A DNA stretch of 64,000 bases from Megalobrama amblycephala (taxonomy: Eukaryota; Chordata; Actinopteri; Cypriniformes; Xenocyprididae), in contig NC_063066.1 in NCBI RefSeq assembly GCF_018812025.1, positions 11,145,382 to 11,209,381 on the forward strand, written 5' to 3'. The notes under the pieces are model-generated. The model was not told the DNA's origin, searched no databases, and was given only the letters and a program-made list of their open reading frames with translations. Below are positions 36,167 through 48,000 of this stretch, piece after piece. The translations under genes and the position numbers were made by a program. Each line of letters opens with the position of its first letter. The stretch's first letter is position 1.

Positions 36167-37031
36167 CGCCTGTTTCACACTGCAAGCGTGAGCGTAACTA
36201 CATCGTCACTGCAGCTGCTGAGATGCGCGAGTATTCACACTGGAAGCGTTTGTACAGCGTCACAGCAGCAGCTCGAAGCTACATATAAAGTGAGCATTTC
36301 TTTACAAAGACAGCTATAAATTTGTTTTTATAAGTTGGTCATTTATAAACTTGATAGTCTTGAAAGTTTGTTAACATGGGGAGGTGTACAACATTCGCAT
36401 ATAAACGTAAATAAATAAATAAATAAAAATAAATATATAAAAGCCTTGCATCATCCATTGCTGCACATGAATGAGGTAAGCTTTGTGTTTTACAAGAGTT
36501 AAAGCAAACTCTGCGAAAAAAGCCAGCAAACTCGGGTTTGATTTGGGTATGCTGCAGCCTATATATCTCTCTGTGTAATAACTAAAATAATGTTTATATA
36601 TAATATTTTCTGGCTAGTTTACTTTTAGTTTTTTATAATACACCATACTTTAACCCAAACTGAATAATTACAAACAAGTTTAAATGGGTAAATCTTCTAT
36701 AATTATTTTTGATTCTTAATTTTCTTTTCTGTCATACTCAAATTCTTGTTAAAACACATTAGACATGCTTATTATGTGCATTTTGAACACTTTTTGTGTG
36801 AAATTATATTTATTTTGTCCATCAAAAGTGTGCTTTCACTTTAATTGAGCGTCAGCAGCGCAGCAAAAATAGACCCGAAACCCCCGCTTCACTGCTCCTT
36901 ACGCGACGCTCCTGTTTGACGTTTACGCAATGCTCCTGCTGCCTGTGTGAACGCATCCGTTGGATAACATGCATGCCGAAAAAAATATGCGCTGCTCACG
37001 TGCTGCTTACGCTTGCAGTGTGAAACCGGCG
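36167..37031. mobile_element. PIF/Harbinger-like MITE with TTA duplication
   Basis: Ends CGCCTGTTTCACACTGCAAG and, reversed, CGCCGGTTTCACACTGCAAG, one mismatch in 20. The 3-bp TTA flanks both sides (36164-36166 and 37032-37034), as for PIF/Harbinger (TWA). Repeated GCAAGCGT, CGTCAGCAGC and ACGCAATGCTCC motifs occur inside. No transposase frame. Confidence 0.7.
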
Positions 37032-37034
37032 TTA

Positions 37035-40001
37035 CTGGGGAAGTACAACAAATCAAAAGCTTTAAAGTCTGGACTTCTTGAATTATTGACTAAACAATCA
37101 GTTTTCCTCATGTTTGAAATGTGTTTTGTTCTAATGATAACTGACAGGTAAAACCTGACCTTTAGAGACTGATGAACTGTTAAGGAGTAGGAAATAATCA
37201 ATTTCAATATAAGAAACTAAAGTTAGTTTGACTTCCCATGGCAGTTTGAAGTAGAAAATTTTGTCAAACTGATAAGGTTATAGCCGAGGTGCTTAAATTT
37301 TATAAAATTTATCCCATGTAAACAAGTAATTGTTAACTAGCCCCTCCCCGAGATAATGGTCCAATACAATAGTATAAAAATCCAAAATACACACAGATAT
37401 TGGGTAAAAATAGGCATTTAATTACACTACCCTCTTTTTTATGGATTATACTTATTTATGGACTATACTTTTTTGCATTAAACGTTTTTTAAAATCTATA
37501 AATTTCTCCAACTTTGTCCGCCATCTTGGATTTTTTTCACAGATTACTTTCTCTACATGCGATTTTGCCTAAATATTAGTTCAAAATGAGTTGTCTACAA
37601 TACCTTAAAAAGCTGTCTATGCAGGCAGCCCACTAGGTTTCAGAACAGAGCCTATCACCATTTATGTTTGACTGTGGACATGTGTATGCACACACAGGAA
37701 GCGAGTAATGGTAATATGCCTGGCTGCCTCCCCTTTACACAAACTATTCATTGATGTGTCCTTGAAAACAGCTGGTTGTGTTATACCTGTGTGTACAGCA
37801 TCCATCTCCTCTCATAGCCAAAGCCTGTGTAAACTCCCACTGAAAACATCTCCACTGCCTCAGCTTCAGCTGTATACACATGACCTTGGCCCACATGTTT
37901 CTTCCTGTGTGCTTGAATGCTTGCTGTTTCAATTAACTAGACTGTAATTCCAAAGGTATCTCCTTTTCTTCATCTCCTCCTGTTTTCAAAGGCATGTCGT
38001 CAAGTAAAGCCAACCAATGTAATCTACTAGATTGTAGCCCAAACCAAATAATTCCATTAAAAACTATTGATTTTAGACGTTTACCAAGTCAGTCATGGAT
38101 TCCAACAGCCAAAGCATACATGCCTTTTGAAATTAAACTGCAACTCCAATCGATAAAACCAACATATGCTCATTGTAAAAAACATGCCTCTATTTTTTGG
38201 GATTTCACATTGCAAAACTTATCTGTATATAATACACTGCAGTTTCAAGCAGAAATAAACATTAAACTGACAGTAAAACACCAAACACTTTTATTCCTTT
38301 TATGATTAAAGGCAGGGTGTGAGTTACACCCTGGGGGGAGGTAGGGGTGGTCAAAGACAGTAGTCTACCCGTAATATGAAGCTTTACCTGCAAATATGAA
38401 GATACATTTCTAGCTGATTTTCAATGGTAATTTTACCTACCCTTAAAATGGGTCATACCATTAACATTACCTGAGCAGTTCAATTAATTCAATGCATTTA
38501 GCCTAGGAGGTACAGTACTTTATTTTCAAATGCAATGGAGCATTAACCTTTTAGTGCAACTCACCGGAGACTTCATTTCGGAACTGCAGCGATATGTAAT
38601 AACATGCTTTTGGCACCGCTTACTGTACATTTCACATATCAAAAAACATTATGCATATACAAATTATCCATGTTTGGTTTTTGGCCTTAACAAAAAGGCT
38701 GAAAGCGGATTGTCACGTGTTTACGAACACTGGCAACTGCAACTCCAATGTGGCACCGCTGACCTGTGACAGTACATGCTGAGGGAGCTGGGATTCCTGT
38801 GAAACACCCCACAAATGTTGCCCCTTTATCCAATTAACTGGGCCTCAAAGCCCCCCAGCTCATCATCAGCACACTCCGCTCTCCCAATCAAAACACAGCA
38901 TGCATGGAAGCTGAGCCATCAGTCACTGGACTGTAAACAATCCACCATGCAACAATGAAACGGCATTGTTCCATGCTGGTCATATAAGATGTTGAAATAG
39001 CAGTTGGACTTCCTACACACATAGCTAACACACACACACACACACACACAATAATATATAGCACAAATCGTGAGAAAAGGGGTGGTGTTGAGTTAGAGGT
39101 GAAATACATTATTGCTCAAGGCAATTTTCATGGAAGATAAGCAACCCTCGGAAAGTGGTGAAATTAAGAGGGAGAAAGCAAATAGGAAAAGGATTGTTAT
39201 TGTTGAGTAACTTCATGTGCTCCAAGGCAACTTGTGATGTCATAATGGAGGGAGGGAAGGAGGCTGCCATTCTCTTTCAATCGTTCCCACCCTATCTCTC
39301 CATATATGAGCCCCCCTCCTCCTCCCAACTATGCCCTAGGGTTTGTTAGGGGAGGCTGCTATTGGTTTGATAGTGTAGCTGAGAATAACCACCAACCAGG
39401 GACAGGGTGCCCCTCCACACGGTTACCACAGCAACCCCATAAATGCAACGCAGGGACCATGTGGCAACACCAGTTTGAGTGTAAGCAAGGAAAAGTAGCA
39501 CAAATACAATCTTATAAAAGCTCATTAAACCACAAATGAGTCCATCTCTCAAGGGACCTCCTTCCATATTTTTAATCTAACATAATTTAAAGGTGAGGGT
39601 TCCTGGTCACATCATTCACATTCATTTTACATTTTAATTTCTTGACGTCACTAATGTCACTGATAATTGAGGGCAATACCATGGGGCATCACTGAGCAAA
39701 CATCTTGATGATGTGAGGCCAGAGGATCTCATTATGCAACAGGTTCCTACTTCAGACAGCCCCAGGAGCACAGCCAGCATCATTAAAGCAGACATCCACT
39801 GCTTCTAACCACTGATGCCAAACTGCTATTAGGTCAGAAGCAGAGAGCTCTGCTTTAGTTCTTAATGAAGAGCTATTATCGAACAGAATCTATTGGAAAC
39901 TGTATATCTGAAACAAATCCAAGCTTTTCCCATAATTAAAAGATGGCTCTGAGAGGTCATCAGCATTTCCAATGCACTGCATATAGGCAAAAGACTCTTA
40001 C
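37035..40001. other. intron 2 stretch, no gene seen
   Basis: Contains a (CA)n tract at about 39028-39050. No coding similarity, despite several short frames (37708-38769). Confidence 0.4.
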
Positions 40002-40139
40002 CTTGGCAGGTGAAGCATTTGATGTGGAAGTGGACATGTTGCACTCGTACCACCTCTCCTTTGCACACCTCCCGGCAGCGAAAGCAGTGGATTGGTCCAG
40101 AGCTCCGTTCACTGTTGCACGAGCTTTGCTGATAGGGTA
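40002..40139 (-). CDS. ablim3: ablim3 exon 2 (N-terminus and first half of LIM1)
   Basis: This 138-nt exon is flanked by a CACTAG acceptor (AG at 40141-40140) and a GTAAGAG donor. It encodes residues 5-50: a short Ser/Asn-rich leader, then the zinc-ligand series C23, C26, H43, C46, C49 of LIM1. The VCKGEVVRV stretch following C26 is typical of ABLIM LIM1. It enters in phase 1 and leaves in phase 1, so the last base G pairs with TG of exon 3 to make Val51. The flanking introns are the two longest in the window and hold most of the transposons. Confidence 0.92.
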
Positions 40140-40656
40140 CTAGTGAGGAAAAGACAAAAAGACACTAAGTAACGAACATCAGAATGACCTTATTGTTATT
40201 GGGTGATATTAGATTTTTTTTTCAGTATCAGTATCAGTAATCAGTATCAGCTGACACTGAATCAATGTTGTTATTGTTGAAATAAAATAAAATACAATAT
40301 TAAATAATAAAAAAAAAATAAATAGAAAACAAATATTTGAAAAGTTGCCTTGGAAATTGAAATAAATTAAGTTGAAAAACTAAAATTACTAAAACTAAAT
40401 CTGAAATAAAAAATAAAGCTAAATAGCTAAAATGACTAATAAAAATGATAAGCACAAAACGAAATTACAAAAAAAACTCAAATTAAAAAGAAAACTGGAA
40501 ATATGAAAATAAAAGCTAATTCAAATGATCAGTAATTACTATAAAAGAACGCTTAATTAATACAAAAAACAAACAAACAAAAAAAAACCACTGCACTAAA
40601 TATTTACTGTATCTGCAGATATTAGATATTTAACTGTGCATGCTTTCCATTTTTGA
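40140..40656. other. intron 1 stretch next to exon 2, AT-rich
   Basis: The first bases are the exon 2 acceptor. The remainder is A-rich low-complexity sequence (AAATAAA, AAACTAAA) with no recognised feature. Confidence 0.5.
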
Positions 40657-40742
40657 AGGGTTAGTTCACCCAAAAATTCTGTCATTAAGGCGAGACACCC
40701 CAGGTGAATAGGGTAAAAAAATAACTAATAGATATCACCATC

Positions 40743-41186
40743 TGTCATATACAGAAGGGGACGGAGACACAGGTATAGTTATTGAACAACCAGAGATCGA
40801 TGGCAGAGTGCAGGTTAAGTTTGTGACTGAAGATGATACTGGATCTGATACTTGTTTTTATCTTTCCCAGGGATCGTGGAAGCAGGCAGGCGTGGAGCAG
40901 ATGAGACATGAAGACACTCACAGGAGACGAGGAGACACTAGGAGTCAAATGGAATGCTGGATACAGGTAAGTAGAAGTTAGCAGAGTCCTTGAGGTAAGC
41001 ATCACAGGTAGGTATGCGTTAACGAGACCAGACAGTGACTGAGTGCTCTGGAGTGTCTTTTATGCTGCTGTGGTGATGAGTGCTGATGCGTGTCAGGTGT
41101 GGCTAGTTAATACTCAGGAGAGGGAGTGCATTGTGATTGGGTGAGTGTAGAGCCTGGCGTGTCTGTGACTGTGAACCCCAACGTCA
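40743..41186 (-). repeat. Gypsy 3' LTR
   Basis: About 440 bp between the chromodomain stop and the element's outer edge. It reads TG..CA on the plus strand from TGTCATATACAG. On the minus strand an internal GCATAAAAGACACTCC looks like the LTR TATA region. The inner boundary is uncertain by about 10 bp because no second LTR is present for comparison. Confidence 0.6.
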
Positions 41187-41189
41187 TGG

Positions 41190-44117
41190 TGGTCAACCCC
41201 TGCCACATGGAGCTGGTCGGTTAGGATGTCTGGCATGGAAATCATCGAGGAGACTTGGATCGAGAATATCATTCCTGGGAACCCATGACCGCTCTTCGGG
41301 ACCGTATTCCTCCCAGTCGACTAGGTACTCCAGGTGACCACCACAGCGCAGAGAGTCTAAGATGTCTTTCACGACGTAGGCCGCTCCATCTTCCACGATC
41401 AGTGGAAGGGGGGGTTCTTTGGCTTCGCCAGGCTCTGTGGAGGGAAGAACGGTGAGGCTTTAGTAGTGACACATGGAAGACTGGGTGGATTCTATACTCA
41501 GGATGGAGTTGCAGGTGATAGGTGACGGGGTTTATCTGCCGGGTGATGGTGAAGGGGCCAATGAATCTGGGACTCAGCTTCCTACAGGGCAGGCGCATCC
41601 TGATGTCCCGGGTCGACAGCCAAACCTTCTCGCCTGGCTGGAAGTTGGGTGCTTGGGAGTGCCGAAGGTCAGCTGTCGTCCTGCACCTGCGTAGAGCTCG
41701 CTGGAATTGCAGATGAGCCGAGTCCCAGACTCAGTAATCCACTGCAGGGACATCCGATGGTTCCCCATCCCAGGGGAACAGTGGGGGTTGGTAGCCGAGT
41801 ACGCATTGGAAGGGAGTGAGACCGGTGGTGGACTGATGGAGAGAGTTCTGGGCGTACTCGGCCCAACCCAGAAACTGGTTCCAGGAGACCTGGTGGCTGT
41901 GACAGAAGGTACGTAAGAAACGGCCGATCTCATGAATCTTCCTCTCAGTCTGCCCGTTCGTCTGGGGATGGTATCCAGAAGAGAGACTGATGGTCACACC
42001 TAGGAGCTTGAAGAAGGATCGCCATACTCTGGAGGTGAATTGTAATCCACGGTCAGACACGATATCCTCAGGCAGTCCATAGTATCGGAATACATAGTTA
42101 AACATGAGTTCTGCGATCTCCATTGCCGTTGGTAGCCCAGGTAAGGGAATTAATCGACAAGACTTGGAGAATCGGTCCACTGCCACCAGAACACAGGTAC
42201 AACTGTTGGAGACTGGGAGATCCGTTACGAAATCTACTCCTAGGTGTGACCAGGGGCGGTTTGGAACGGGCAGAGGTTGGAGTTTCCCGGAGGGAAGATG
42301 GCGTGGACTCTTGGAGACAGCACATTCCTGGCACCCCCGTACGTACCTCCTGACGTCGGATGCCACGTTGGGCCACCAGAAGTGCTGTTTCAACAGCGAG
42401 AGGGTCTCATTGACCCCTGGGTGGCCAGTGCCCAGTGAAGAGTGTGCGGAATGAATTAGTGGAGTGCGCCGTGTCAGTGGAACATACTGCAAACCTTGGA
42501 GACAACCCGGCGGGGTGTTGGCGGAGGCATTCGGCTCGGGGAGTGTCTCAGCAGACCAGGTAATGGGGCTGACAAACAGTTTCTCAGGGATTATGGGCTC
42601 TGGATCATCTGTGCTTTCTTCAGGACTATGAATATGGGACAGAGCATCAGCCTTTACATTCTTTGACCCAGGATGACAGGAGATGGTAAAGTGGAATCTG
42701 GTGAAGAACAGAGGCAATCTGGCTTGGCGTGGGTTTAGTCGTTTTGCGTCCCGTAAATACTCCAGATTTTTATGGTCTGTCAGCACTGTGAATGGGTGTT
42801 TAGCTCCCTTGAGCCAATGTCTCCACTCTTCCAGGGAGTTACCTTCCTCTCGTCCATGCGGACGCCACTGTGGTCGATGTTATATCCTAAGAACTGCACT
42901 GAGGGCTGATGGAAACTGCATTTCTCGGCTTTGAGGTAGAGTTGAAAGTCCCTCAGGCGTTGGAGGACCTCCACAACGTGGTGGCGATGGTTGGCCATGC
43001 TCCGGGAGTAAATCAAAATATTGTCTATGTAGACCAGGACTGATTTGTACAGGAACTCCCGGAGCACCTCATGCATGAAGTCCTGGAATACGGAGGGGGC
43101 GTTGACAAGTCCATACGGCATTACCAGGTAGTCATAGTGGCCGGTAGGGGTCACGAAGGCTGTCTTCCACTCGTCCCCCTCACGTATCCGGATGAGGTTA
43201 TACGCGCTGCGGAGGTCCAACTTGGTGAACACAGTGGTACCGCATAGATGTTCCAGCACTGATGGGACGAGAGGAAGTGGATAGCGGAATTTAATGGTGA
43301 TCTTGTTCAAAGCTCTGTAGTCGATGCAGGGCCGCAAGTCTCCGTCCTTCTTCGCCACGAAGAAAAAGCTTGAAGCAGCAGGGGAAGTAGACGGGCATAT
43401 GTAGCCCTGTGACAGAGCTTCGTTTAGGTACTCCTCCATGGCCTTCTCCTCCGGGAGGGAAAGGGAGTAGATTTTCCCTCTGGGCACTGGCTCACCGGGG
43501 ATGAGGTCGATTGCGCAGTCCCGTGGCCGATGGGGAGGCAGCTTGGAGGCTTCTTTTGGACAGAAGACATCGCTGAAGTGGGAGTAACATGCAGGGATGT
43601 CCGCAGAACGTTTCTCAAGTGGACTTTCCACAGAAGTAGCGTAGACTTGGATTTTCTCAGAGCTTAGAAGACTTGACACAGGAAACTCGGAAGCAGAGAC
43701 TTGAATTTCTTTGGAACTTGGACGACTTGGAGCAGGAAACTCAGGAGCAGAGACTTGGATTTCTTTGGAACTTGGACGACTTGGAATCGGGAACTCAGGG
43801 AAACAGTCAGAAAAGCATTGGTTACCCCACTTCAGGATCTCTCCTGTCCTCCAGGAGATGATGGGATCATGCTGCTCAAGCCAGGGTCGCCCTAGAATCA
43901 CATCAGCCGTTGATTCCTCCAGAACCAGCAGATGAATCTCTTCAGTGTGGAGGATACCGATTTGGAGGTGAAAAGTTCCAACACAGTGACAAACTTGACG
44001 GAGTGGTTTTCCAGTTACTGAGTGGATCTGGTAAACTTTCGGCATAGCAGTAGTTTTGAGCTGGAGCTGGCGACAGAGGGCACCGGAGATGAAGTTTCCA
44101 GCTGACCCAAACAACAA
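41190..44117 (-). pseudogene. Gypsy pol remnant (PR-RT-RH-IN-chromodomain), frame-broken
   Basis: Frame 44117-42780 (445 codons) begins in the protease, where the usual Asp-Ser/Thr-Gly is not intact (LFGSAGNF). It continues through RT with [15 protein letters not shown] and [11 protein letters not shown]. The catalytic YxDD box reads YIDN, so the second Asp is lost. Frame 42786-41731 (351 codons) carries the RNase H end (TDHKNLEYL), an HHCC integrase finger (CQEC) and integrase D, D, E in GVDFVTD, SDRGLQF and NGQTERK. Frames 41598-41269 and 41396-41193 carry the C-terminal integrase tail and a chromodomain ([18 protein letters not shown]). Frame breaks, the lost catalytic Asp and the deletion make it inactive. 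Confidence 0.9.
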
Positions 44118-44915
44118 TCAACAAATCCCTCTGTAAAAACCTTCAGAATATAGATAGGAATAAAACTGTAAAGTTTGGTGTAAATAAGTTCTGCTGAAGT
44201 GGAGATTTCTGACTCAGAGCAGGAGAAAAAACTCATTTTGAGAAAACGGCCTTTAAAGATATTTACTGTAATTGAAATCTATAGACGCAAATAGATAAAG
44301 TGCTATAAAACATACACTTAAGTGTATTTTGGATGTTTTCTTTCCACCAGTCTGAAAAAACACTTTATGAAAAGCCAAAAAGTGCAAAATCTCAAAATTT
44401 ACAGGTGCCTGAAAAAACTGTGTTTTTGCCTGTAGTGTCTCACCTTATGTACTCATATGCAATTGACGTAGTGAACACAGTCCAGGTTTCTGTATTTATG
44501 TCTGAACACAGGCTCATTATTGGCCGACGCTGTACATGTGAGCAGCATCACACACATGCGTCATACTGACGCAGGAGCCGGCCAATAATGTTTCGGAGTT
44601 CGAACGTAAACACGGAAGCCTGCACTGTAAATAAAGTCATTATTTTTTTGTTTTTGTGCACAAAAAAATATTTTTGTTGCTTCATAACATACTTCATAAG
44701 GTTGAACCACTGTAGTCACGTTGACTATTTTAATGATGTCTTTACTATGTTTCTGGACTTCAAAAGGTGCAATGACATTGCTGGGTGGTTCTGAAACCCT
44801 TGGAAATATCTTAATTTGTGTTCCGAAGATGAATGAAGGTCTTACGGGTTTGGGACGACATGATGGTGAGTAATTAATGACAGAAATTTAATTTTTGGGT
44901 GAACTAACCCTTTAA

Positions 44916-47684
44916 TTCTTACCTTTACACTTCTTATTTACCACCATCTAATGCTCACTTTTTTTTGTGCTGATTGCCCTCCTAGATGCATAACAGGCAT
45001 TCAAACACTCAGCCAGTGAATATATCAATTACCGTGCAATCACTGTTGCAACTGTTGTTCTTGCTTTAGTCTAAAAGGATTTAACTGGGGGAAAATGTCG
45101 AAAACAGCAAGGGCACATGCACTACCCTGATCTCCATTGTTTCAGCTATAATGCTGGCAGCAGGGCAGAACTGCCAGGTCTGCGATCAGATTCAACAGCA
45201 CCATGTTCCCACAGCTCTCTGAAAAAGAGAGCCAAGGCGACAGCCAGGAACAAGCATTAAAAAAAACTGTCTGACCTGATAAAGCACACTGGAAACTAGG
45301 GTTTAATGAGGTTTTTATGTGCATGTTGGAAAAGACAAAATGTAATCAGCCAGCATAATGTGTCAGGTCAGGAAGTGATACTGATCAGATAAACTCGTGC
45401 AGGAAATTAGCTAATTTTTCAACAATAAATCGTAGTTATCAATGTGCCACCTGAACCTGAATTATTAGGGATGCACCAATAATAAAATTATGAGCGACAC
45501 ATACAAGTCAAGAAATATTTTTACGTTATAGCCGATAAACGATAAATTGCCAATACTGCAATTTGAAACCATTCTGTCAAAATATATTAAAAACAAACAA
45601 AAAAATCAAGTAAAATTGAAAGTTGAGTTTAAATTAGGCATTTTAACTAGAAATTAGACATGATAGTGAATATGAAAAATTTATTAAATTTGATACATTA
45701 CATTTAACTGTTATTAAATTAAATTTAAAAAAATGATTAAATATTATTGTAAATGTATTACCAAAATATCTATGCAATAAACAATTTATTGTTAAAATGG
45801 TCATTATCTGAGGGCTGAAAACCACATTTTCAGGGCAACAAACAATGTCTTGTACTAAAAGATATTGAATTTCAATACTACTTTGTCAAAATAAATGAAA
45901 AACAAAACACTAATAACTAAAATCAATAATTTAAGATTAGGCATCACAACAACGTCAAGAATAGAATACAAAAAAAAGAATATTTTGATATTCGCTAAAG
46001 CTTAAGTGTTAAAAAAATTATTAAATAACATTATAAAAATATAATCCAAATATCTGTCCGATAAGTACATAGCAGATTGATATACTGGAAGTATATGAGG
46101 GCTGAAAAGAGCTTTTTCACTGCAACAAACAATGTCTTGTACTAGAAGATCACTTCACATATTTTCAGTCTATTGGAATAGAGAGTTTCATTGACTTTTC
46201 TTCATCTGCAGCTGAAGAACAATGATCCATTAATGCTGTTATGCCTCCTCCAGTGGCTCAATCTCACACTGATAATATTGTAAGCACTTATTCCTTTGGC
46301 AGAGCAACACGCTGCCTGGCCAACTTCCAGAGCTGTTTTCTGAATTCTGTGTGTGGCCATCAGCTCTGCGAGATGCTCTGAGCCCACAGTCTTTTGTCAG
46401 TGTAGAGTGCAGTATAGTCGTGATGCTGTTAAAAGCAGATAACAGCCACACAAGAGGAAATATGAGATGTTTTGCAATATCACAAAACCAGAAGCATTTA
46501 TGGTAATGTGTGAGAGCTATTTTCCCCAAAGCTTTGCTTTTCTTTTCACCGCAAAGACCGTGAGCTCCCCATAAGCTTTCACATACAATAACACTCAGAT
46601 AAACAGAGGCGACAGCTCAAAAGAGAATAAACTATGTGCCGTTAAAAGACAATATGTCTTTCAGGCATCATTCATTTGTCTATGGGTGTCGCTGTGCTGG
46701 AAGCCCACTTGCAAGAGGGGCCTCTGGGTGGGTGTAAACAGGCTGTGTAATCCCTGCTATACCACATGCACTGAGATCAGCGAAGGACATGCACAAAGGA
46801 TTAAAGTTTTTAATGGCTCCTACATTAGATACCTTTCATTCATGCTTTAGTAAAAACTCTTATTATAATGGAGGCTAAATTCTAGATTCAAATGAATTCA
46901 AGTTTTAAGAAGGAAACTTTCTATTATTGATACAGACTTGACAGTCTTCACAGCTCAAATAAAAACAACAAGATCCCCAAACCCCAAAATAGGTCATTCT
47001 GAGTTTTCATACGTTTTCAATGATTTAAACATATGTTGCCACAAACTCTTTTCGGTTTGCACAAAAAACCTCAGTTATTCTCTCTTGAGAAAAAGAAAGA
47101 AAACGCTGAATGTACAAAAAGGTAGATTCAAAGAAGCCTAGTTCTTCGAAGAAACTTCAGAGCACTAATGTCGAGCAATATATAGCAAAGGGCCGGTAAC
47201 ATCCGGCCCAAGGTGTAAGGTGATAACCACAGGACCTAAGGGGCCACTGCTATTTCTGCCCTCAGCGGAGGAGCCTCCTGCGGATTACAGTCACACAGGA
47301 TTGTGGGAGAGTGGAGGTGACAAGGCTGCTCTCAATTCCTCCATAGCCGGGCAGAAGAGAGGTGTAAACAAGACCTTGTGGCCAGACAGTCCACTTATCC
47401 TTCACAGTAATGAACACTGGGTGAAGACCTTTAAATCCAGTGCTAGAATTAATGGCTAAATAACTCTCCCATTTACTTGTGACAAGAATAATACTGACCA
47501 GTACTAAATGTGTTTTTGGTGATTGTTAACAGCATAGTTTACTTAAAATAACAAATGTATAAATGTACAACAATTAATATATGCAATCAGCATATCTAAA
47601 CCAATATAGAATCCGATTTTTTTGGCTGGAAAATTTGATGGGATGAAAATATATGACTTAACAAATGTACGGTATATATCGCGC
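44916..47684. other. intron 1 stretch, no gene seen
   Basis: 45469-46140 begins TAGGGATGCACCAATAA and is AT-rich with internal near-duplications (for example ACAATGTCTTGTACTA twice). It is probably a decayed DNA transposon related to 33084-33470. 47150-47460 is GC-richer and looks single-copy. No coding similarity. Confidence 0.45.
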
Positions 47685-47940
47685 AAACGTTTGGGGTCAG
47701 TAAGATTTTTAATATTTTTGAATTGTCTTGAGGCTGCATTTATTTGATCAATAATGTATTAAAAACAATAATATTGTGAAATATTATTGAAATGTAAAAT
47801 AACAGTTTTCTTTTTAAAAGTATTTTACATTTTATTTATTCCTGTTATGGTAAAGCTGAATTTTCAGCATCCTTATTCCAGTCTTCAGTGTCACATGATC
47901 CTTCAGAAATCACTCTAATATGCTGATTTGGCGCTCAAGA

Positions 47941-47991
<51 letters not shown>

Positions 47992-48000
47992 ATATATATA
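47685..48000. repeat. dispersed AAAGTTTGGGGTCAG repeat and (CA)n tract
   Basis: ACGTTTGGGGTCAGTAAGAT opens the repeat, which runs to CAGAAATCACTCTAATATGC near 47930. A (CA)n tract of about 20 units follows (about 47950-47989). Confidence 0.75.

Larger units (their letters stand above)
40743..44117 (-). mobile_element. 5'-truncated Ty3/Gypsy chromovirus copy
   Basis: Read on the minus strand it holds protease, reverse transcriptase, RNase H remnant, integrase, chromodomain and one 3' LTR. Gag and the 5' LTR are absent. It also has an internal deletion near 42835-42850 that joins the RT thumb region to the last third of RNase H. Closest in layout to fish chromovirus-type Gypsy elements. Clean target duplications were not found, which fits the truncation. 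Confidence 0.85.
40689..44444. mobile_element. middle TTAA element GGCGAGACACC
   Basis: Left end GGCGAGACACC and right end GTGTCTCACC are inverted. TTAA precedes (40685-40688) and TTAT, a one-base change, follows (44445-44448). Its own non-coding sequence remains at 40689-40742 and about 44118-44444. Between these lies the Gypsy copy. Confidence 0.65.
40657..44911. mobile_element. outer TTAA MITE (GTTAGTTCACCC group) hosting two nested insertions
   Basis: The left end AGGGTTAGTTCACCC follows TTGA (a decayed TTAA, 40653-40656). The right end GGGTGAACTAACCCT is followed by TTAA (44912-44915). The family text breaks after TCTGTCATTAA at 40688 and resumes at TTATGTACTCA (44445), where the second element has inserted. 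Confidence 0.8.

Noticed and set aside
41137..43935. Plus-strand frames across the Gypsy region
   Set aside because: They overlap the minus-strand pol frames, have no family resemblance and follow its codon structure in reverse.
40743..44117. Endogenous retrovirus with envelope
   Set aside because: The order RT-IN-chromodomain and lack of any envelope-like frame place it with Ty3/Gypsy chromoviruses, not retroviruses.
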